Source: Schistosoma haematobium (taxonomy: Eukaryota > Platyhelminthes > Trematoda > Strigeidida > Schistosomatidae). From it: a stretch of 64,000 nucleotides of DNA. The DNA lies in contig NC_067202.1 of NCBI RefSeq assembly GCF_000699445.3, forward strand, positions 10,969,458 to 11,033,457, given 5' to 3'. Under the pieces are notes generated by a model. It was not told the origin of the DNA. It did no database searches and worked only from the letters and a program-made list of their open reading frames with translations. Shown piece after piece: positions 26,601 through 37,259 of the stretch (position 1 is its first letter; every line of letters begins with the position of its first letter). The position numbers were made by a program, and so were the translations under genes.

Positions 26601-29600
26601 GGTTTATTAGAACGGATTGAAGATTTAGTTGTTGATGTTTGTGATCGCATCATGAAAAAATCCGGTGATCTGTTATTAGATGTGAACCCAGTTAGTTTTA
26701 CTGTTGATAACACTGATGATAGTAATTTTATATTATGAGTTTTTGTTTTTATTGTTCGCTTCAAAATAATTCTGTTTTTTCTTCAGTTTTCTAATATTAT
26801 AGAACTAGATATTTGCGGAGATAGTTCATTTCAAAGGTAAATTACATCACTGACTGGTGAATACAACCTACAAATTGAATCAACATTCACAAAACCCTTT
26901 TAACTAGATGATAATAGTTGGCTTGCTGGTGACTAACTTGGAGATATTTCTGAAATTCTAGTTCTAAGTCGTGACTGGTGGAGTTCAAACAAGTTGGGAG
27001 TAAAAGGAGTCATCAATAACAATTTTGGATAATCGTTGTACCCCAAACTGGAGGACACTGAAACTGTACTATTAAATGCTTCTACCCAGTGGTTCTAATC
27101 GTTGAGCTTTTCTCGTGATGGTGTCCTGAGTTCCGAATACTGAGGAGTCCCATACTGGGATAAAACATTTCTCAATGGCGTCCCAACCGAGACTGTTCTG
27201 TAGCGAATACAACCAACAAACTAAGCCAGTCTCCATAAAACTCTTCCAACTAAGTTAGGAAAAAATAATTGAAAATATTTCAACTGTGTTCACACTTACA
27301 ACCTACTAGGAGTAGGATGTTCAGACTACTTCATCGTTTAATTATATAACTAGTATGTATGTAAACTTGGTTGAGTTGATGAGTATTGCTGCATTCTTAA
27401 ATTGGTACATATTAGTTTTTGGATGTCCATAACTCATAAGCAAATATTCCATGATATCATTCTTCTCCTGTGATTGATTCAAAATTATACTTTTTTGTCA
27501 TGATTATAGTTACACACTTTGCTTTTTCATATTTGGACAGATTGTTTGTTTGATATCATTTGAAATACGAATTTTTACAGTAAGTACCCGCGACCCCACC
27601 AAAGGTTGAATCCACAATAATCAATAAATAAATCATGGCGAGAGCGTCAATTTTAGACATTAAGCGAGTGTGTGGTCAGTATCACTAACTGACTGAATTT
27701 GGAAACGTGCACTATTAAGTGTGCCAGATTAACGACATTGTTAGTTTTATACAGCTTAAATTGTTCATACATTGTTCATGTTCACAATGATCAGATTTAC
27801 ATTTTCTTATTTCGGTTGATTCTCTTTTTCAGCAATTTAAAATACCTAAAAGTCCTTTTAAACGACTTAAGTACGAAGATGCAATTGTTCATTTAAATAA
27901 TTTAGGTATTACAAAAGAAGATCTTACACCTTTTCAATATGGTGATGACATTCCTGAGGCTCCTGAACGTCGACTTGTGGACACAATTGGCGAACCAGTT
28001 CTGTTAACTAATTTTCCTGCTGGATTAAAAGTTTTCTATATGTTGCGAACTAAAGGTGATCAACGTCTGACTGACTCGGTAAGTAGTTCTTTGTAATTCA
28101 AAAATCCCTTTCTTGTTCAATCGGCTTTCAAATAAGCCTTGCATTTTTCATATTTAATTGGTTATGATGCTAAGGTGAGTAAAAAATAACTTATTTGAAA
28201 CGGTATTTGCCTTCATTTGCATTACTGCTTTTTAATCTATCATCAATACGTATATTTTCAGTTGAATGAATAAATTCAATAGATTCTTACACCATACTTT
28301 CACATGGTCCGTCAGAAAATAGTAATTAGTAGAACACAAAAATAACCTCGAACAGTAATCAAATACTTACATGACGAGAAGTAAAGTCTTTATGGATTGG
28401 TAGCTAAACAAAGATCGACAACACCATAGTCAGAATGAATCACAGTAGCGTTTAAAGATAAAACATTTTTGGTCACTTTTTATTTATAGACAATAGTTAG
28501 TTTGACGTCATAAATGGACATCTGCTATGAAAGTCTAGAGTGTACTGAACAACTGTTTCGTTCTAGTCTACAAATCTTTGCACTCACACAGAATTGGACC
28601 GTGCACCATCTTCACATCCACATCACATGGGAACACAATACCTTTAAATTATTTAGTCATAATGTCTAATACTGCATAATTTCATTGAATCAATTTGTAA
28701 CATCGTCTTCAATAAAGTACTGTCACACACTGTCAGTTTGATTGATTTAATAGACTGTCAGTAGTGTACACACTATTTAAGGAGTCCAAACCAGAATAAT
28801 TATGTTAAATAAGTTACATCTTTTGGCTTCATTGATTTCAACATCACTGTGTCTGTTAATTTCGCAGGTTGATCTGCTTGTCCCAGGCGTTGGTGAATTA
28901 GTCGGTGGATCAATGCGTTTGGATAATATTGATGATCTTCTCAAAGGATATCAGTTAGAGGGAATAGATTCAACTCCTTATTACTGGTATACAGATCAGG
29001 TAGTTTGTTGAATATAATGCGTTTAGTGTATGAACAAAATCCATTTTTTGTATCTCTTAACTATAGTATGTTGTTACTGTATTCCCTTTGTTTAGTTTGT
29101 TGATTATTAGAGGATAAACGATAATATATTTCGGTATACTTTGCGTTAGATTATCGTGATCAATCATCAGAAAAGTGTTGAATCAAAGTTTCTATTCTTT
29201 TTCCGTTCAAACAATTGTGAACACTATATAGAACTTGACGCAAATATGAGTCAGCCCAAATTGTCACACTCCACATCATCACAGTTAACAGGATAGAAAT
29301 GAAAGAAGCTGAAATCATTGTGTCTTAGAACTTAGAAAACATTCAATGAATTAAGAGAACGATTGTATAAAATGATTAAAGGTTTGAAGAAAAGTAAAGA
29401 ACAAACACATCTAAACCATGTACCTTCTTCATTGATTGGTGACATCTTTTGGCTAGGTTACCTTTAATTTTCTTCTGATTCACTCCTTATACTAATCGTC
29501 ATTTCAATCCCAATGGACTTGCCTGGTTGACATAGCTTAATTCCACATTTGGGTCAATAGATATGACTGTAATAGAGCGTCGATCAATATATTTGTGTTG

Positions 29601-30241
29601 CAAAACCCGTAATAGATATTTAATCATTACCGTTAACTATCAGGTAAATACCTGTATGACTTTCTCAGGGTTTGCTACTCCCTAAATATATAATATATAA
29701 AAAACATTTTAGAAACTGTTGTAGTCAAACTGTTTTATGGTTTTCCCTAAATGATTTTATATACCCTTGTAAACTGTGATGACCTTTGGTCTGAATCAGA
29801 ATTAGTATGGTCAACTCACAGTCTCTATCTTATATGTCTATTAATGTTTGATCACCTCTAGAATTTACCTATCCTAGTCATATCGCCGTCTATGTTCTTT
29901 TTTCAACTTAGTTACTGCTTTCTCATGTTCACTCAAAAGTAGTGAATTAGCTTTATCAAAGATGGGTGCTTCCTCCAGAGATATTATGGTGAAAATTAGC
30001 CGTTTAGTGTTTCATAACGTTATACTTCCAAATATTTATTTTGTATGTAAAATGCTTTATAGCGTTTACTGTCATTAACATTTTGTTTGTTTGTATTTCT
30101 CACCTTTAGCGCAAATTTGGAACTTGTTCACATGGTGGCTATGGATTAGGTTTTGAACGATTTTGTACTTGGCTTTTAGGCAAAGATCATATACGAGATG
30201 TTTGCCTATATCCTCGTTTCATGGGTCGATGTCGACCATGA
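15588..30241 (+). CDS. NARS1: Asparaginyl-tRNA synthetase, cytoplasmic, 9 exons, 543 aa
   Basis: Class IIb enzyme that ligates asparagine to tRNA-Asn using ATP. Exons: 15588-15836, 17051-17281, 21038-21268, 23134-23211, 24036-24209, 26532-26690, 27833-28078, 28868-28999 and 30110-30241. All junctions are phase 0 and total 544 codons with TGA (human is about 548 aa). Residues 1-83 are the eukaryote-specific N-domain ([20 protein letters not shown]). The OB-fold anticodon domain begins near 124 ([20 protein letters not shown]). The catalytic core has QSSQLYLE (294-301), motif 2 [22 protein letters not shown] split between exons 5 and 6 (316-337), and motif 3 GGYGLGFER (509-517). The ATG at 15588 was chosen because homologues start at this point; the frame upstream begins only with a TTG. 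Donors after exons 4 and 6 are GTTAGT. Introns 2, 3 and 5 carry RTE retroelements. Identity is secure. Confidence 0.96.
16850..16925 (+). repeat. Possible tRNA-like SINE fragment in intron 1
   Basis: The stretch GGTTGGAACACTGGATTGTC followed by AAGGGTTTGAATTC resembles an A-box/B-box pair at tRNA spacing. It is weak and has no target-site duplication that could be seen. Confidence 0.25.
17438..17820 (+). mobile_element. 3' tail of a non-LTR retroelement (intron 2, left)
   Basis: A conserved non-coding tail (GGTTTTCCAACTTCTC on the complement, CCGGCTTGGGTGCCTGGGCA, ending in TGTGTTCAAATAAATACA). Related tails occur at 23575-23710, 42940-43265 and 48440-48570. The first 259 bp are repeated in reverse at 20641-20898. 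Termination in short AAATA-type repeats fits RTE-clade elements. Confidence 0.65.
17687..19682 (-). mobile_element. Segmental duplication copy A: nested, RT-deleted RTE (SR2-like) retrotransposon
   Basis: Collinear and almost identical to 33613-36490 (constant offset 15926, then 16808). The RTE lies on the minus strand. The endonuclease start is near 19668 ([14 protein letters not shown]), more endonuclease follows at 19537-19006 ([46 protein letters not shown]), and the C-terminal region at 18840-18125 ends in the GGAGGAGCATAAGCCGCCCA tail. The reverse transcriptase is missing: an 882-bp stretch present in the other copy is absent here. Frameshifts and stops make it a pseudogene. It sits in intron 2 of asparaginyl-tRNA synthetase, antisense to the gene. 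Confidence 0.85.
19683..19930 (-). mobile_element. 5' untranslated region of the RTE copy in intron 2
   Basis: Sequence upstream of the endonuclease start (TTCTGAAAGAAGATCATTCA, GCTTGGGACC). It matches 37015-37240 and 62760-63010 only moderately (roughly four bases in five by eye), unlike the near-identity of 17687-19674. The duplicated block therefore has a sharp identity boundary here. Confidence 0.6.
20579..20620. repeat. (TA)n microsatellite
   Basis: Alternating TA run with one interruption, adjoining the inverted retroelement tail in intron 2. Confidence 0.9.
20641..20898 (-). mobile_element. 3' tail of a non-LTR retroelement (intron 2, right, inverted)
   Basis: Reverse complement of 17438-17696 with few differences (GCCCAGGCACCCAAGCCGGG; GGATCCTGGAGCCCATGTGA). 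Together the two tails frame the RTE nest in intron 2 and could pair in the pre-mRNA. Confidence 0.8.
21690..22680 (+). pseudogene. Internally deleted RTE (Perere-3/SR3-like) retrotransposon in intron 3
   Basis: Endonuclease N-terminus ([19 protein letters not shown], then [11 protein letters not shown]) runs to about 22095. It is followed directly by RT-region pieces ([18 protein letters not shown], then [26 protein letters not shown]). The endonuclease core between them is missing. Stops break the frame. It is a different RTE lineage from the SR2-like copies, inferred from the NVRTL and [14 protein letters not shown] motifs. Confidence 0.75.
23575..23712 (+). mobile_element. Retroelement 3' tail in intron 4
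   Basis: Short copy of the same tail as at 17438 (CACCTGCTTCGGTTTGGGCA, ..., TGTGTTGAAATAAATAAT), here reduced to the last 140 bp. This is 5' truncation typical of target-primed insertion. Confidence 0.65.
25690..26180 (+). pseudogene. RTE (Perere-3-like) 3' end in intron 5
   Basis: Frame 25713-25952 encodes the C-terminal end of an RTE polyprotein ([48 protein letters not shown]). A 3' UTR follows, ending near the GACTGACT repeats at 26147. It is 5'-truncated. Worn relatives of the same 3' end are at 52670-52920 and 57870-58085. Confidence 0.8.
26920..27190 (+). repeat. tRNA-like-headed SINE with hammerhead block, intron 6
   Basis: On one strand: an A-box-like CAGTGGTTCTAATCGTTGAG (27090-27109), a B-box remnant GTCCTGAGTTCCGAAT, then a hammerhead block with intact CTGAGGA (27140-27146) and a GTCCC stem II. 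GGAC-GAAA is altered to GGAT-AAAA, so cleavage is not expected. The same composite is better kept near 39560 on the other strand. Confidence 0.55.
28079..28867 (+). other. Intron 7 of asparaginyl-tRNA synthetase, no element seen
   Basis: GTAAGT donor, TTTCGCAG acceptor; AT-rich filling without a recognisable transposon. Confidence 0.6.
29000..30109 (+). other. Intron 8 of asparaginyl-tRNA synthetase, no element seen
   Basis: GTAGTT donor, CACCTTTAG acceptor; no recognisable transposon or RNA gene. Confidence 0.6.
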
Positions 30242-31090
30242 GTAATAGTTTCACCATAACTCCTATATCTTAGTATGGATGTACTCTGTTTTTGTTCTTA
30301 CATAATCAGTACGAAATTTTTTCATATACATAAATATTTGTCAACACCTTCAATGTTCGATAAGATAATTCACAGTTTGTTGCATTTTTTTTCCCAACGA
30401 ATGATAAATATATATCATACCATTACTGAGGTTTAACTTGACAATTTCAAATATATTGAGCATCTGAATGAATTTTTTATTCTTATGAAAGTGATAATAT
30501 ATTTATAATATCTGAATGAGTAGAAGATTGAATTTCATAAGTTTTAGGGCTCAGTGTACGTCACTTCTTCTCTGTATTAATTAGTCCTTAATAGTAGTCA
30601 ATGCGTACCATTAATGATTGAGATTGTCAAAAAATAACAGAAATGCCTATTGCAGTTATTTTGTGAGAATGTGCTGATGTGATTTTTTTTTAACGTTTTC
30701 CAACGCATGATGTTTGTAACATCAAGGAAATTGATTCTCATTTTGATATTCGAGCTTTTTCATTGTTTAAGGGTAAATAACAACAAATATGTGTTTAATT
30801 TTAACTTTTTCCTATTTGAAATGACAGCCGTTGCATAATAGTCAAAGACATCCTCGCTGCACATAATTCGGAGTCATTTATCACCAAACGTTTTTTGGCA
30901 AAAATATTTGTACAGTTTTCTTAGGCATATACCTAAATCAACAGAGAAGACCATTTTAATCTATATTCTTTCTGTGCATGAAAAACCCGCCACAGTTAAC
31001 TACATTACTGAACAAACAAATAGTTTAATAGATGGAGTAACAACAGTGTCAAGGTAAATAGTCGTGAACTGTACACTTCTACACATAAAA
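30242..31090 (+). other. 3' flank of asparaginyl-tRNA synthetase, no feature seen
   Basis: AT-rich downstream sequence. No canonical AATAAA was found close to the stop codon. Confidence 0.4.
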
Positions 31091-31115
31091 TATTTTACGC
31101 TAACCTCATGACTAG

Positions 31116-31343
31116 TTATTTGGTGCTAGATAGGCAAACCCCGGTTAAATATCTGTCAATGCTTCTTACTAATTCCCAGAGATAGATTAAACGTATTTCA
31201 CTGTTTCGGTCTTCCGAATTTTGTAATATAGTATTCAAGAGAAAGCAGTCATCTGCGAATTTTTGTAAACGATCTATCATATTCACGCGAATTAGTCTAT
31301 TATTAAGAAATACATCGTCTTGCACGTGATAATACCGAGGCAA
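31116..31343 (-). pseudogene. Reverse-transcriptase relic with FADD box
   Basis: A short minus-strand frame reads RLQKFADDCFLLNTILQNSE followed by IYLWE. The FADD box and the spacing to the xxLW pattern fit the palm/thumb of CR1/jockey-type reverse transcriptases. Only this piece is legible. Confidence 0.55.
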
Positions 31344-31344
31344 A

Positions 31345-33350
31345 ATATTAATGCACCTTATTATAAATTCACGCTCTTTGTTCAGTTATTCATCTAACAT
31401 GGCGTCTAATTATTACAGGTGACCAATAAAATCAAGCTTGTTACGTTTGTGAATGTTCCTTTCATCTCTGAATGTGAGGTATTATTGAACGAAGATACAT
31501 GTTTATAATATCAGGAAAGTTAGGTCGCTGAAACAAAACAATTCGTTAGTCGAATTGAACAGCTTAAACTTCAGGTGAAAATAATTTTACGATATCCATG
31601 AAAATTTTCACTACTGTTTACTTTTCGGCTACATAACTAGCATATCAGCAGGATTCTCTTGTAAATCACCTCATGATAATATGTTATGATCAGATAGGAA
31701 GTTATTGTGAACTAACGAAATTTTTTGTTAACCAAGATGAAGAACTACTAGGTACTCAAGGCAGACCACAGTGATTTGTTTTGGCCCAACTAACTGTATG
31801 CTGCGGCGAAGTTAAATAGCAACACTATTGGAACACTTCATCTCTACAAGTTCTTCCTTATCTACTGTCTTTGCACTCGCCCTGAGAAATTTGATTCGGT
31901 TACTTTTGCCTACCTCTAATGAAAACTACATTGGCTTCGATAGTTTCCAAATAATTCTCGAGTCGTTCAGCTGTTAATGATTTTTATACATCTATGTAAT
32001 GCTAGATTTGAAGCCTTATTTTTTTCTAAACTCTCACTGATTGCGGTATACATCAGCATGAAAACGAATGTCATTTAATTTCTTTCATCCTTCTAATTAT
32101 TATTCACATCTAATTAGTGACGTTTAGAGTAAATTCTCAGTAAAATAGATTTTAGAATTATCAATCAGAATCATAAACCAGGAAAAAACAGACGGTAAAA
32201 CAAATCCCTTTGATTTCACTTAGGTTACATTTGTCTAATATCACACTGAGTTACAGTACAACGCTAATTAATCACTGTGGTACAAGTGATCGTTAGAATG
32301 AAAAAGCAGATATAGTTAATACAGTAGACGAGTTTGTTTACTTCTGTTTCAATATGTGCACGTTATTTATACATTATGAATCAACAAACTTTAACTTTGG
32401 ATCATGTTCATGTTATGAGGATTTGTATTCATCTCTTCCAGTCGTAAACAACATAAGATGCAACTCAGATGTCTATTGATTTAAGTCGCTGTTACATTTC
32501 ACATTACAACACATCAATAAAATTAATACAGATAAATAATAGCGTCCTTAAACGAATAGTAGGGAATCCATTTTCGTAAATTTAAAATATGTTCATTGAA
32601 CAAGCTGAAGAACGTTCTGGTGCTTGGAACCGCGAGTGTGAGCATTAACACAACAGTATATATATCCGGCTGATAAGTCCCACCTTACGAAAAGTATTCA
32701 TCATAGACCCTTCTGTTAGATATTTTCAGTGTGTACTTGCATATTACTTTCTGGCAAAATCTCACTCTTGTAATGTGTCTCAACAGACACTTTAATAAAG
32801 CAAGCATCGTTTTCAACAACGAGGGCCACTATCCATTAGCTTACTGAATTAACATCCCCAGACCTTGTGTAGTAGATATCAGTTTTTCGTTCACTTTTAT
32901 TATTCCTACTATTCTTCAACAAACAGTAGTGATTTATCTTTATTATTAAATGGCAATTACTAAGGAATTCCGTAATATGGTTATAAGTTTAACCAGTGTT
33001 GACCTTTAACCTTGTTACTGAAAATATAATTACCATGTAACTGTGATCGATTTTTTACTTGAGGTCAGTCTGATGACCCGTTACTATGTTGTAGTTATCT
33101 GAATTTTTAAAATGTGTTATCCTAGTATTGAAAAAACGACTGTCTTGTAGTCATTCAATGAGACTAGCGTGCGGGCGTAGCACTGTGATAAATCGTATGG
33201 TCGAGTAGGGCAAGGAGCAAAACGACTGACCCAGATAGTTCTACTTGTCCATTAATTAATAACCAGGAGTGTTGTTATGGTTGTAAAAGGATAAAACTGA
33301 GTAATATTTGAGTGTCTAGTTACATTTTAGCAAAGATTGTCTGTAACTAA
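31345..33350. other. Intergenic, largely unassigned
   Basis: No host exon recognised. Around 32588-32850 a short frame (FIEQAEERSGAWNRECEH then stop) is followed by sequence with an AATAAAGC near 32794. This could be the 3' end of an LTR element but cannot be proved by reading. Confidence 0.25.
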
Positions 33351-33354
33351 TAGT

Positions 33355-33400
33355 GGAATACAGAAAGCGCGTTTCGTTGTTTGGGTCTCGTAAACTTTCA
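33355..33400 (-). ncRNA. Worn Smalpha-type hammerhead relic
   Basis: The minus strand keeps CGAAACGCGC, the AATAC/TTCC flank and an ACCCAAA stem-II loop, but the first box reads TTTACGA rather than CTGANGA. Inactive relic. Confidence 0.5.
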
Positions 33401-33429
33401 TAACTACACAAATACTTGGACGGTTTTAT

Positions 33430-33604
33430 CACGATAACCCTCGTGGAGGAACATAGGCCGCACACCAGCATTCTTCATACCATTCTGTCCTGGGCAATCC
33501 TTTCCAGTTGCTATTGATCTTTTTCATTTCTGTTTCCAACTCCCGAAGCAGTTCATTCTTCGACCTCCCTCATTTTTCCTTTCCCTTCAGCATTTCAATT
33601 TAGC
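33430..33604 (-). mobile_element. RTE 3'-end fragment
   Basis: Minus-strand C-terminal and 3' end of an RTE (plus strand CCCTCGTGGAGGAACATAGG), abutting the left breakpoint of duplication copy B. It differs at many sites from the adjacent copy, so it is a separate insertion. Confidence 0.65.
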
Positions 33605-33612
33605 ACCAGGAT

Positions 33613-36490
33613 TCACACAAATCAATGATTACTACTACTGGCATTGTCATTGTGTGGCGCATATGTATTTGGTGCCACCTTGTACTAATGTTTCTGTGTT
33701 CAAATAAATACATACAGGAATTGCAAACTCTGTACACACCCTAGCCCAAAATTCAATGAATTCCTGGACTACTGTCATGTTTTGAGCTAACCATGTTAAT
33801 GAGTTACATGATTTATTCAACTTCAATTGAATTCTCCCAGCAGTCAAATTTGGGATTTTCTAATCATGCTTAAACAGTGGTATTTAGTTTTCATGAGGTG
33901 ATGACTTCCGCTTGTAATTATCCCTTCGAGTCTCTTCTTATTTTCTCCTTGAAGAGATTAAGTATAGGAAACTGCGATTTTCGATGTTTTCTAAGAACGA
34001 ATTCATTTAAAAATAACCTGACGAGTGAAGAATTAATTATGCATGTTACCCCTTGTGGAGGAGCATAAGCCGCCCACCAGCATTCTCCATCAAACTCTGT
34101 CCTTTCCAGTTGCAATTAGTCCTTTTCATGTCTGATTCCAATTCCAGACGCGGTGTGTTCTTCGGCCTTCCTCTTTTTCGTTTCCCTTCAGCATTTTAAG
34201 TGGGCACTCGCCTCGTGATGCAGTTTGATGACTTCCGAAATCTATGTCCTATCCACTACCCACGTCTATTCCTAATTTCCTCTTCAACTGGAAGCTGGTT
34301 TGTTCTCTCCCACAGTAGGCTGTTGCTGATGGTATCCAGTCAATGGACACTGAGTATCTTGCATACACAATTGTTTGTAAATACTTGTACTCTCTTGATG
34401 ATGGTTGTGGTGGTTCTGCAAGTTTTAGCTGCGTACAGTAGAACTGTGTTGACGTTCGTACTGAAGGTTGTGACTTTGATGTTGGTTGACAGACAGTTGT
34501 TTTGAGTTCTATATGTTCTTCAACTGTAGGAATGCTGCCGTTGCTTTGCCACTAATTAACTGTACGTCTGCACCGGGTCCTCCTTGTTCATCGATGATGC
34601 TGTGCGTGTACGTGAAATTTTCTACCTATTCGAGAGTTTCTCCATCGAGTGTGATTTGGTCGATGTTCTCCGTGTTGTATTCTAGGATCTTGTTTTTTTC
34701 CTTGTGTGTGTTGAGGCTTCTACCACACTGGTTGTACAGAGTTTCGATAGATATCCGTTCCCTATGTTGATGCTTATTGAGGCACCCTGTCAAATGTTTT
34801 CTCATAGTCAAAGAAGTTGATGTATAGTGACGAGTCCCATTCTATTGATTGCTCAGTGACGATCCGTTGTGTCGCGATTCGGTCTGTGTACGACCGATCC
34901 TTACGGAATCCGGCCTGTTGATCTCGAAGATGATCATCTGCTGAATCTTTCATCCGGTCTAGCAACACTGTTGAAAACGCTTCCTGGTACCGATAGTAAT
35001 ATGATGCCTCTGTAGTTTTCATATTTGTTCAAATCTCCTTTCTTTGGTATCTTGATGAGGTATTCTTGTTTCCAGTCTGTCGGAACTTATTCCTCATCCC
35101 TAATCTTCCTGAATAGAATGTGGAGCGTGTTTGCAGTTGCTTGTATGTCTGAATTGAGTGCTTCAGCTCGTATTTTGTCGGGTCCTACTGCTTTCCGACG
35201 CTTGATTTGTCTGATGGCCATCTTGATTTCTTCGATCGTTGATGGAGTGACACCTGCAGAACGGTTTGTGTGTGCTGTTTCGATGTCCAGTGAGTTCAAT
35301 GGAGCTGGCCTATTCAAGGGTTCCTCAAATTATTCTACACATCTGTTCCTCGGTTCTTAAGTTTCAGTGATTAGTTTGTCTTGTTTGTCGTTGACCGGTC
35401 TTTCTCGTTTACTATATTTCCATACTAGTTTCTTCGTTGTGTCGTGTGGTATTTTCGTATTGCCTTCTCTTGCAGTTTTTTTCACCGTCGTTGCTAGGTC
35501 TACCACGTATTTTTGCTTGTCAGATCTAATGCTCTTCTGCACTTGCTTGTGCGTTGGTTTTCTGTCGTTGTTGTTCGGCTGTTGTTAATTCCTGTCTTGT
35601 TCTTCCTTGAATCCTTTCCAGGGTTTCGATAGAGATCCGTTCCCTATGGTGATGCTTATTGAGGCACAGAACCTCTTGACACGTTGATGTTAGTGCTTAC
35701 TTGATCCCTTTCCTACTGTCCTCCGTAGTAGTTCCTTCTCTTTTGAGTTGATCTTGTAAGGTGTGGCACGTGTTGTTGAGAGCTATTTTGAATTCGTTGA
35801 GTTTGTGAGTATCTCAAATTAAGGCTCTATTGAACCTTTGTAATGCTGTCTCTCTGGTTGTCCATTGCTTCTTTGGCTTCAGTCTCATCTTGGCAACCAC
35901 CATGTGGTGATATGAAGCTATGTCAGCTCCTCTCCTGGTTCTCATACCTTCTATTGACCTTGTGAACCTTTTGTTGATGCAATTATGATCGATCTGGTTC
36001 TGTGTAGTGTGGTCCGTTGAGACCGATGTAGCTTTGTGTATGCGTTTGTGGGTGAATATTGTGACACATATCCGTTTTGTTGAGTGAACATAAGTTTGCG
36101 AATCTCTCACCATTCTCTTTCCTTTTTTCAGTCAACCCACATCGTCCCATGATATTTCGATACCCTTTGTTTAATGATTCTTTGACGATTCTGGGTCCAT
36201 GAGATTTCCATCCTATAAGTGCATTTCGTGCTTCTTTGGACAGCATCAGAGCAACTCCCTGGGTGTGTGGAGCATTTTCCTCTTCTGAATGAAGTACAGC
36301 ATCATCTCTCCCGAATTTATCTTTTTCTGTCAAGTTTGAACTCAATGTGTTTCACCTATTTCGAACACCGCTCATTTGTGTTTACTGATTTCTGTAGCTA
36401 TTCCATTGATCCTCTCGATCTCCCACATTGTGCGGACATTCCATGTTCGTATATTAATTGTTGCTGTGGTTGTTAGATGTATCATCGGTC
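33613..36490 (-). mobile_element. Segmental duplication copy B: SR2-like RTE retrotransposon with partial RT
   Basis: Collinear with 17687-19682 but with 882 bp more. Minus-strand pieces in order: endonuclease 36470-35814; linker 35542-35357; RT fingers 35317-35087 (IEEIKMAIRQIKRRKAVGPD) and 35022-34774 (LRDQQAGFRKDRSYTDRIAT, LYINFFDYEKTFDRV). The frame then jumps to the C-terminal part (34770-34050), so the catalytic palm with its YADD box is missing. Stops in the C-terminal part are the same as in copies A and C. The block includes non-RTE flank (33613-34040) shared with copy A, so it was copied as DNA rather than by two insertions. Confidence 0.85.
34741..35666. repeat. 44-bp direct repeats bounding the 882-bp extra segment
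   Basis: GTTTCGATAG(A)...TGCTTATTGAGGCA occurs at 34741-34784 and again at 35623-35666, exactly 882 bp apart. Copy A has a single unit at the corresponding place (near 18815-18858). Confidence 0.85.
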
Positions 36491-36500
36491 TCGTGACTTC

Positions 36501-37014
36501 TGTTGTATCCCGACAAGATTTATAATTGGGATCTTTTGGGAACAGTTTATGGTCTATTACTATACATATATTTTAGTGTATAATGGTTAAGTAACTCAAC
36601 TATATATATTCATGTTTCTATGTGTAAAATATTTATTTTGATCCATGAACTGTTATCATACGATTTACCGTTCTTGAGTTATACACAGTCTAGTAATTAC
36701 AGTCCCCCACATTCACAGCCACTTCTGGCTAGATCGCGTACAAATGTTGTTCCCTATTTTGTGGTGTGGTGATGTGGTCTGTCTGGTTTATACATAAACC
36801 CAGTATGTTTGAAATACATGATTCATATCGCGGAGCTGTGGATTGGTGTTCTGAACTCAACAGGCATGGCTAGGTAAGAAGAAGGACCGATAATGACTGT
36901 AGACCGCTCGTACGAGTTTTATGCGTGATTGGTCCAGTCGATAAATCACTGTTCTCTAATTGGCGGTATCATTACATCATATATTAATAGGACACAAGGC
37001 CACAATTTATAACA
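36501..37014 (+). mobile_element. Solo LTR (514 bp) with 5-bp target duplication
   Basis: Begins TGTTGTATCCCGAC and ends TTTATAACA, an imperfect TGTTRTA/TATAACA inverted terminus. It is flanked by ACTTC at 36496-36500 and 37015-37019. Copy A has the empty site (one ACTTC, 19688-19692), which proves insertion into copy B after the duplication or on that lineage only. An inverted relative is at 54892-55406. No internal genes flank it, so it is a solo LTR; the parent family is not identified. Confidence 0.9.
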
Positions 37015-37019
37015 ACTTC

Positions 37020-37245
37020 CGAAAAATCTGGATTTTCACTATGAGGCGTCATAGTTCTTCTGAAAGAAGATCATTCAACTCGAAGGGCAGTGTTTGAATG
37101 GTTTAATTTGTCTATTTTGGTAAGTGTTGTTTCAGCGATGTTGTTTTCTACGGGATGGGGTTGCTGACTCCAAGCCGAACCCTCCTCCTTTAGCGGGGCT
37201 TGGGACCGACATCAGCTCTCGAAGAACTATAGACGGAGTTATCTA
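37020..37245 (-). mobile_element. 5' UTR of an RTE copy, displaced by the solo LTR
   Basis: Continues the RTE 5' region beyond the LTR (TTCTGAAAGAAGATCATTCA; GGGCTTGGGACCGAC). It is noticeably more divergent from 19690-19930 than the sequence on the other side of the LTR. Confidence 0.6.
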
Positions 37246-37259
37246 ATTCATTTACCAGT

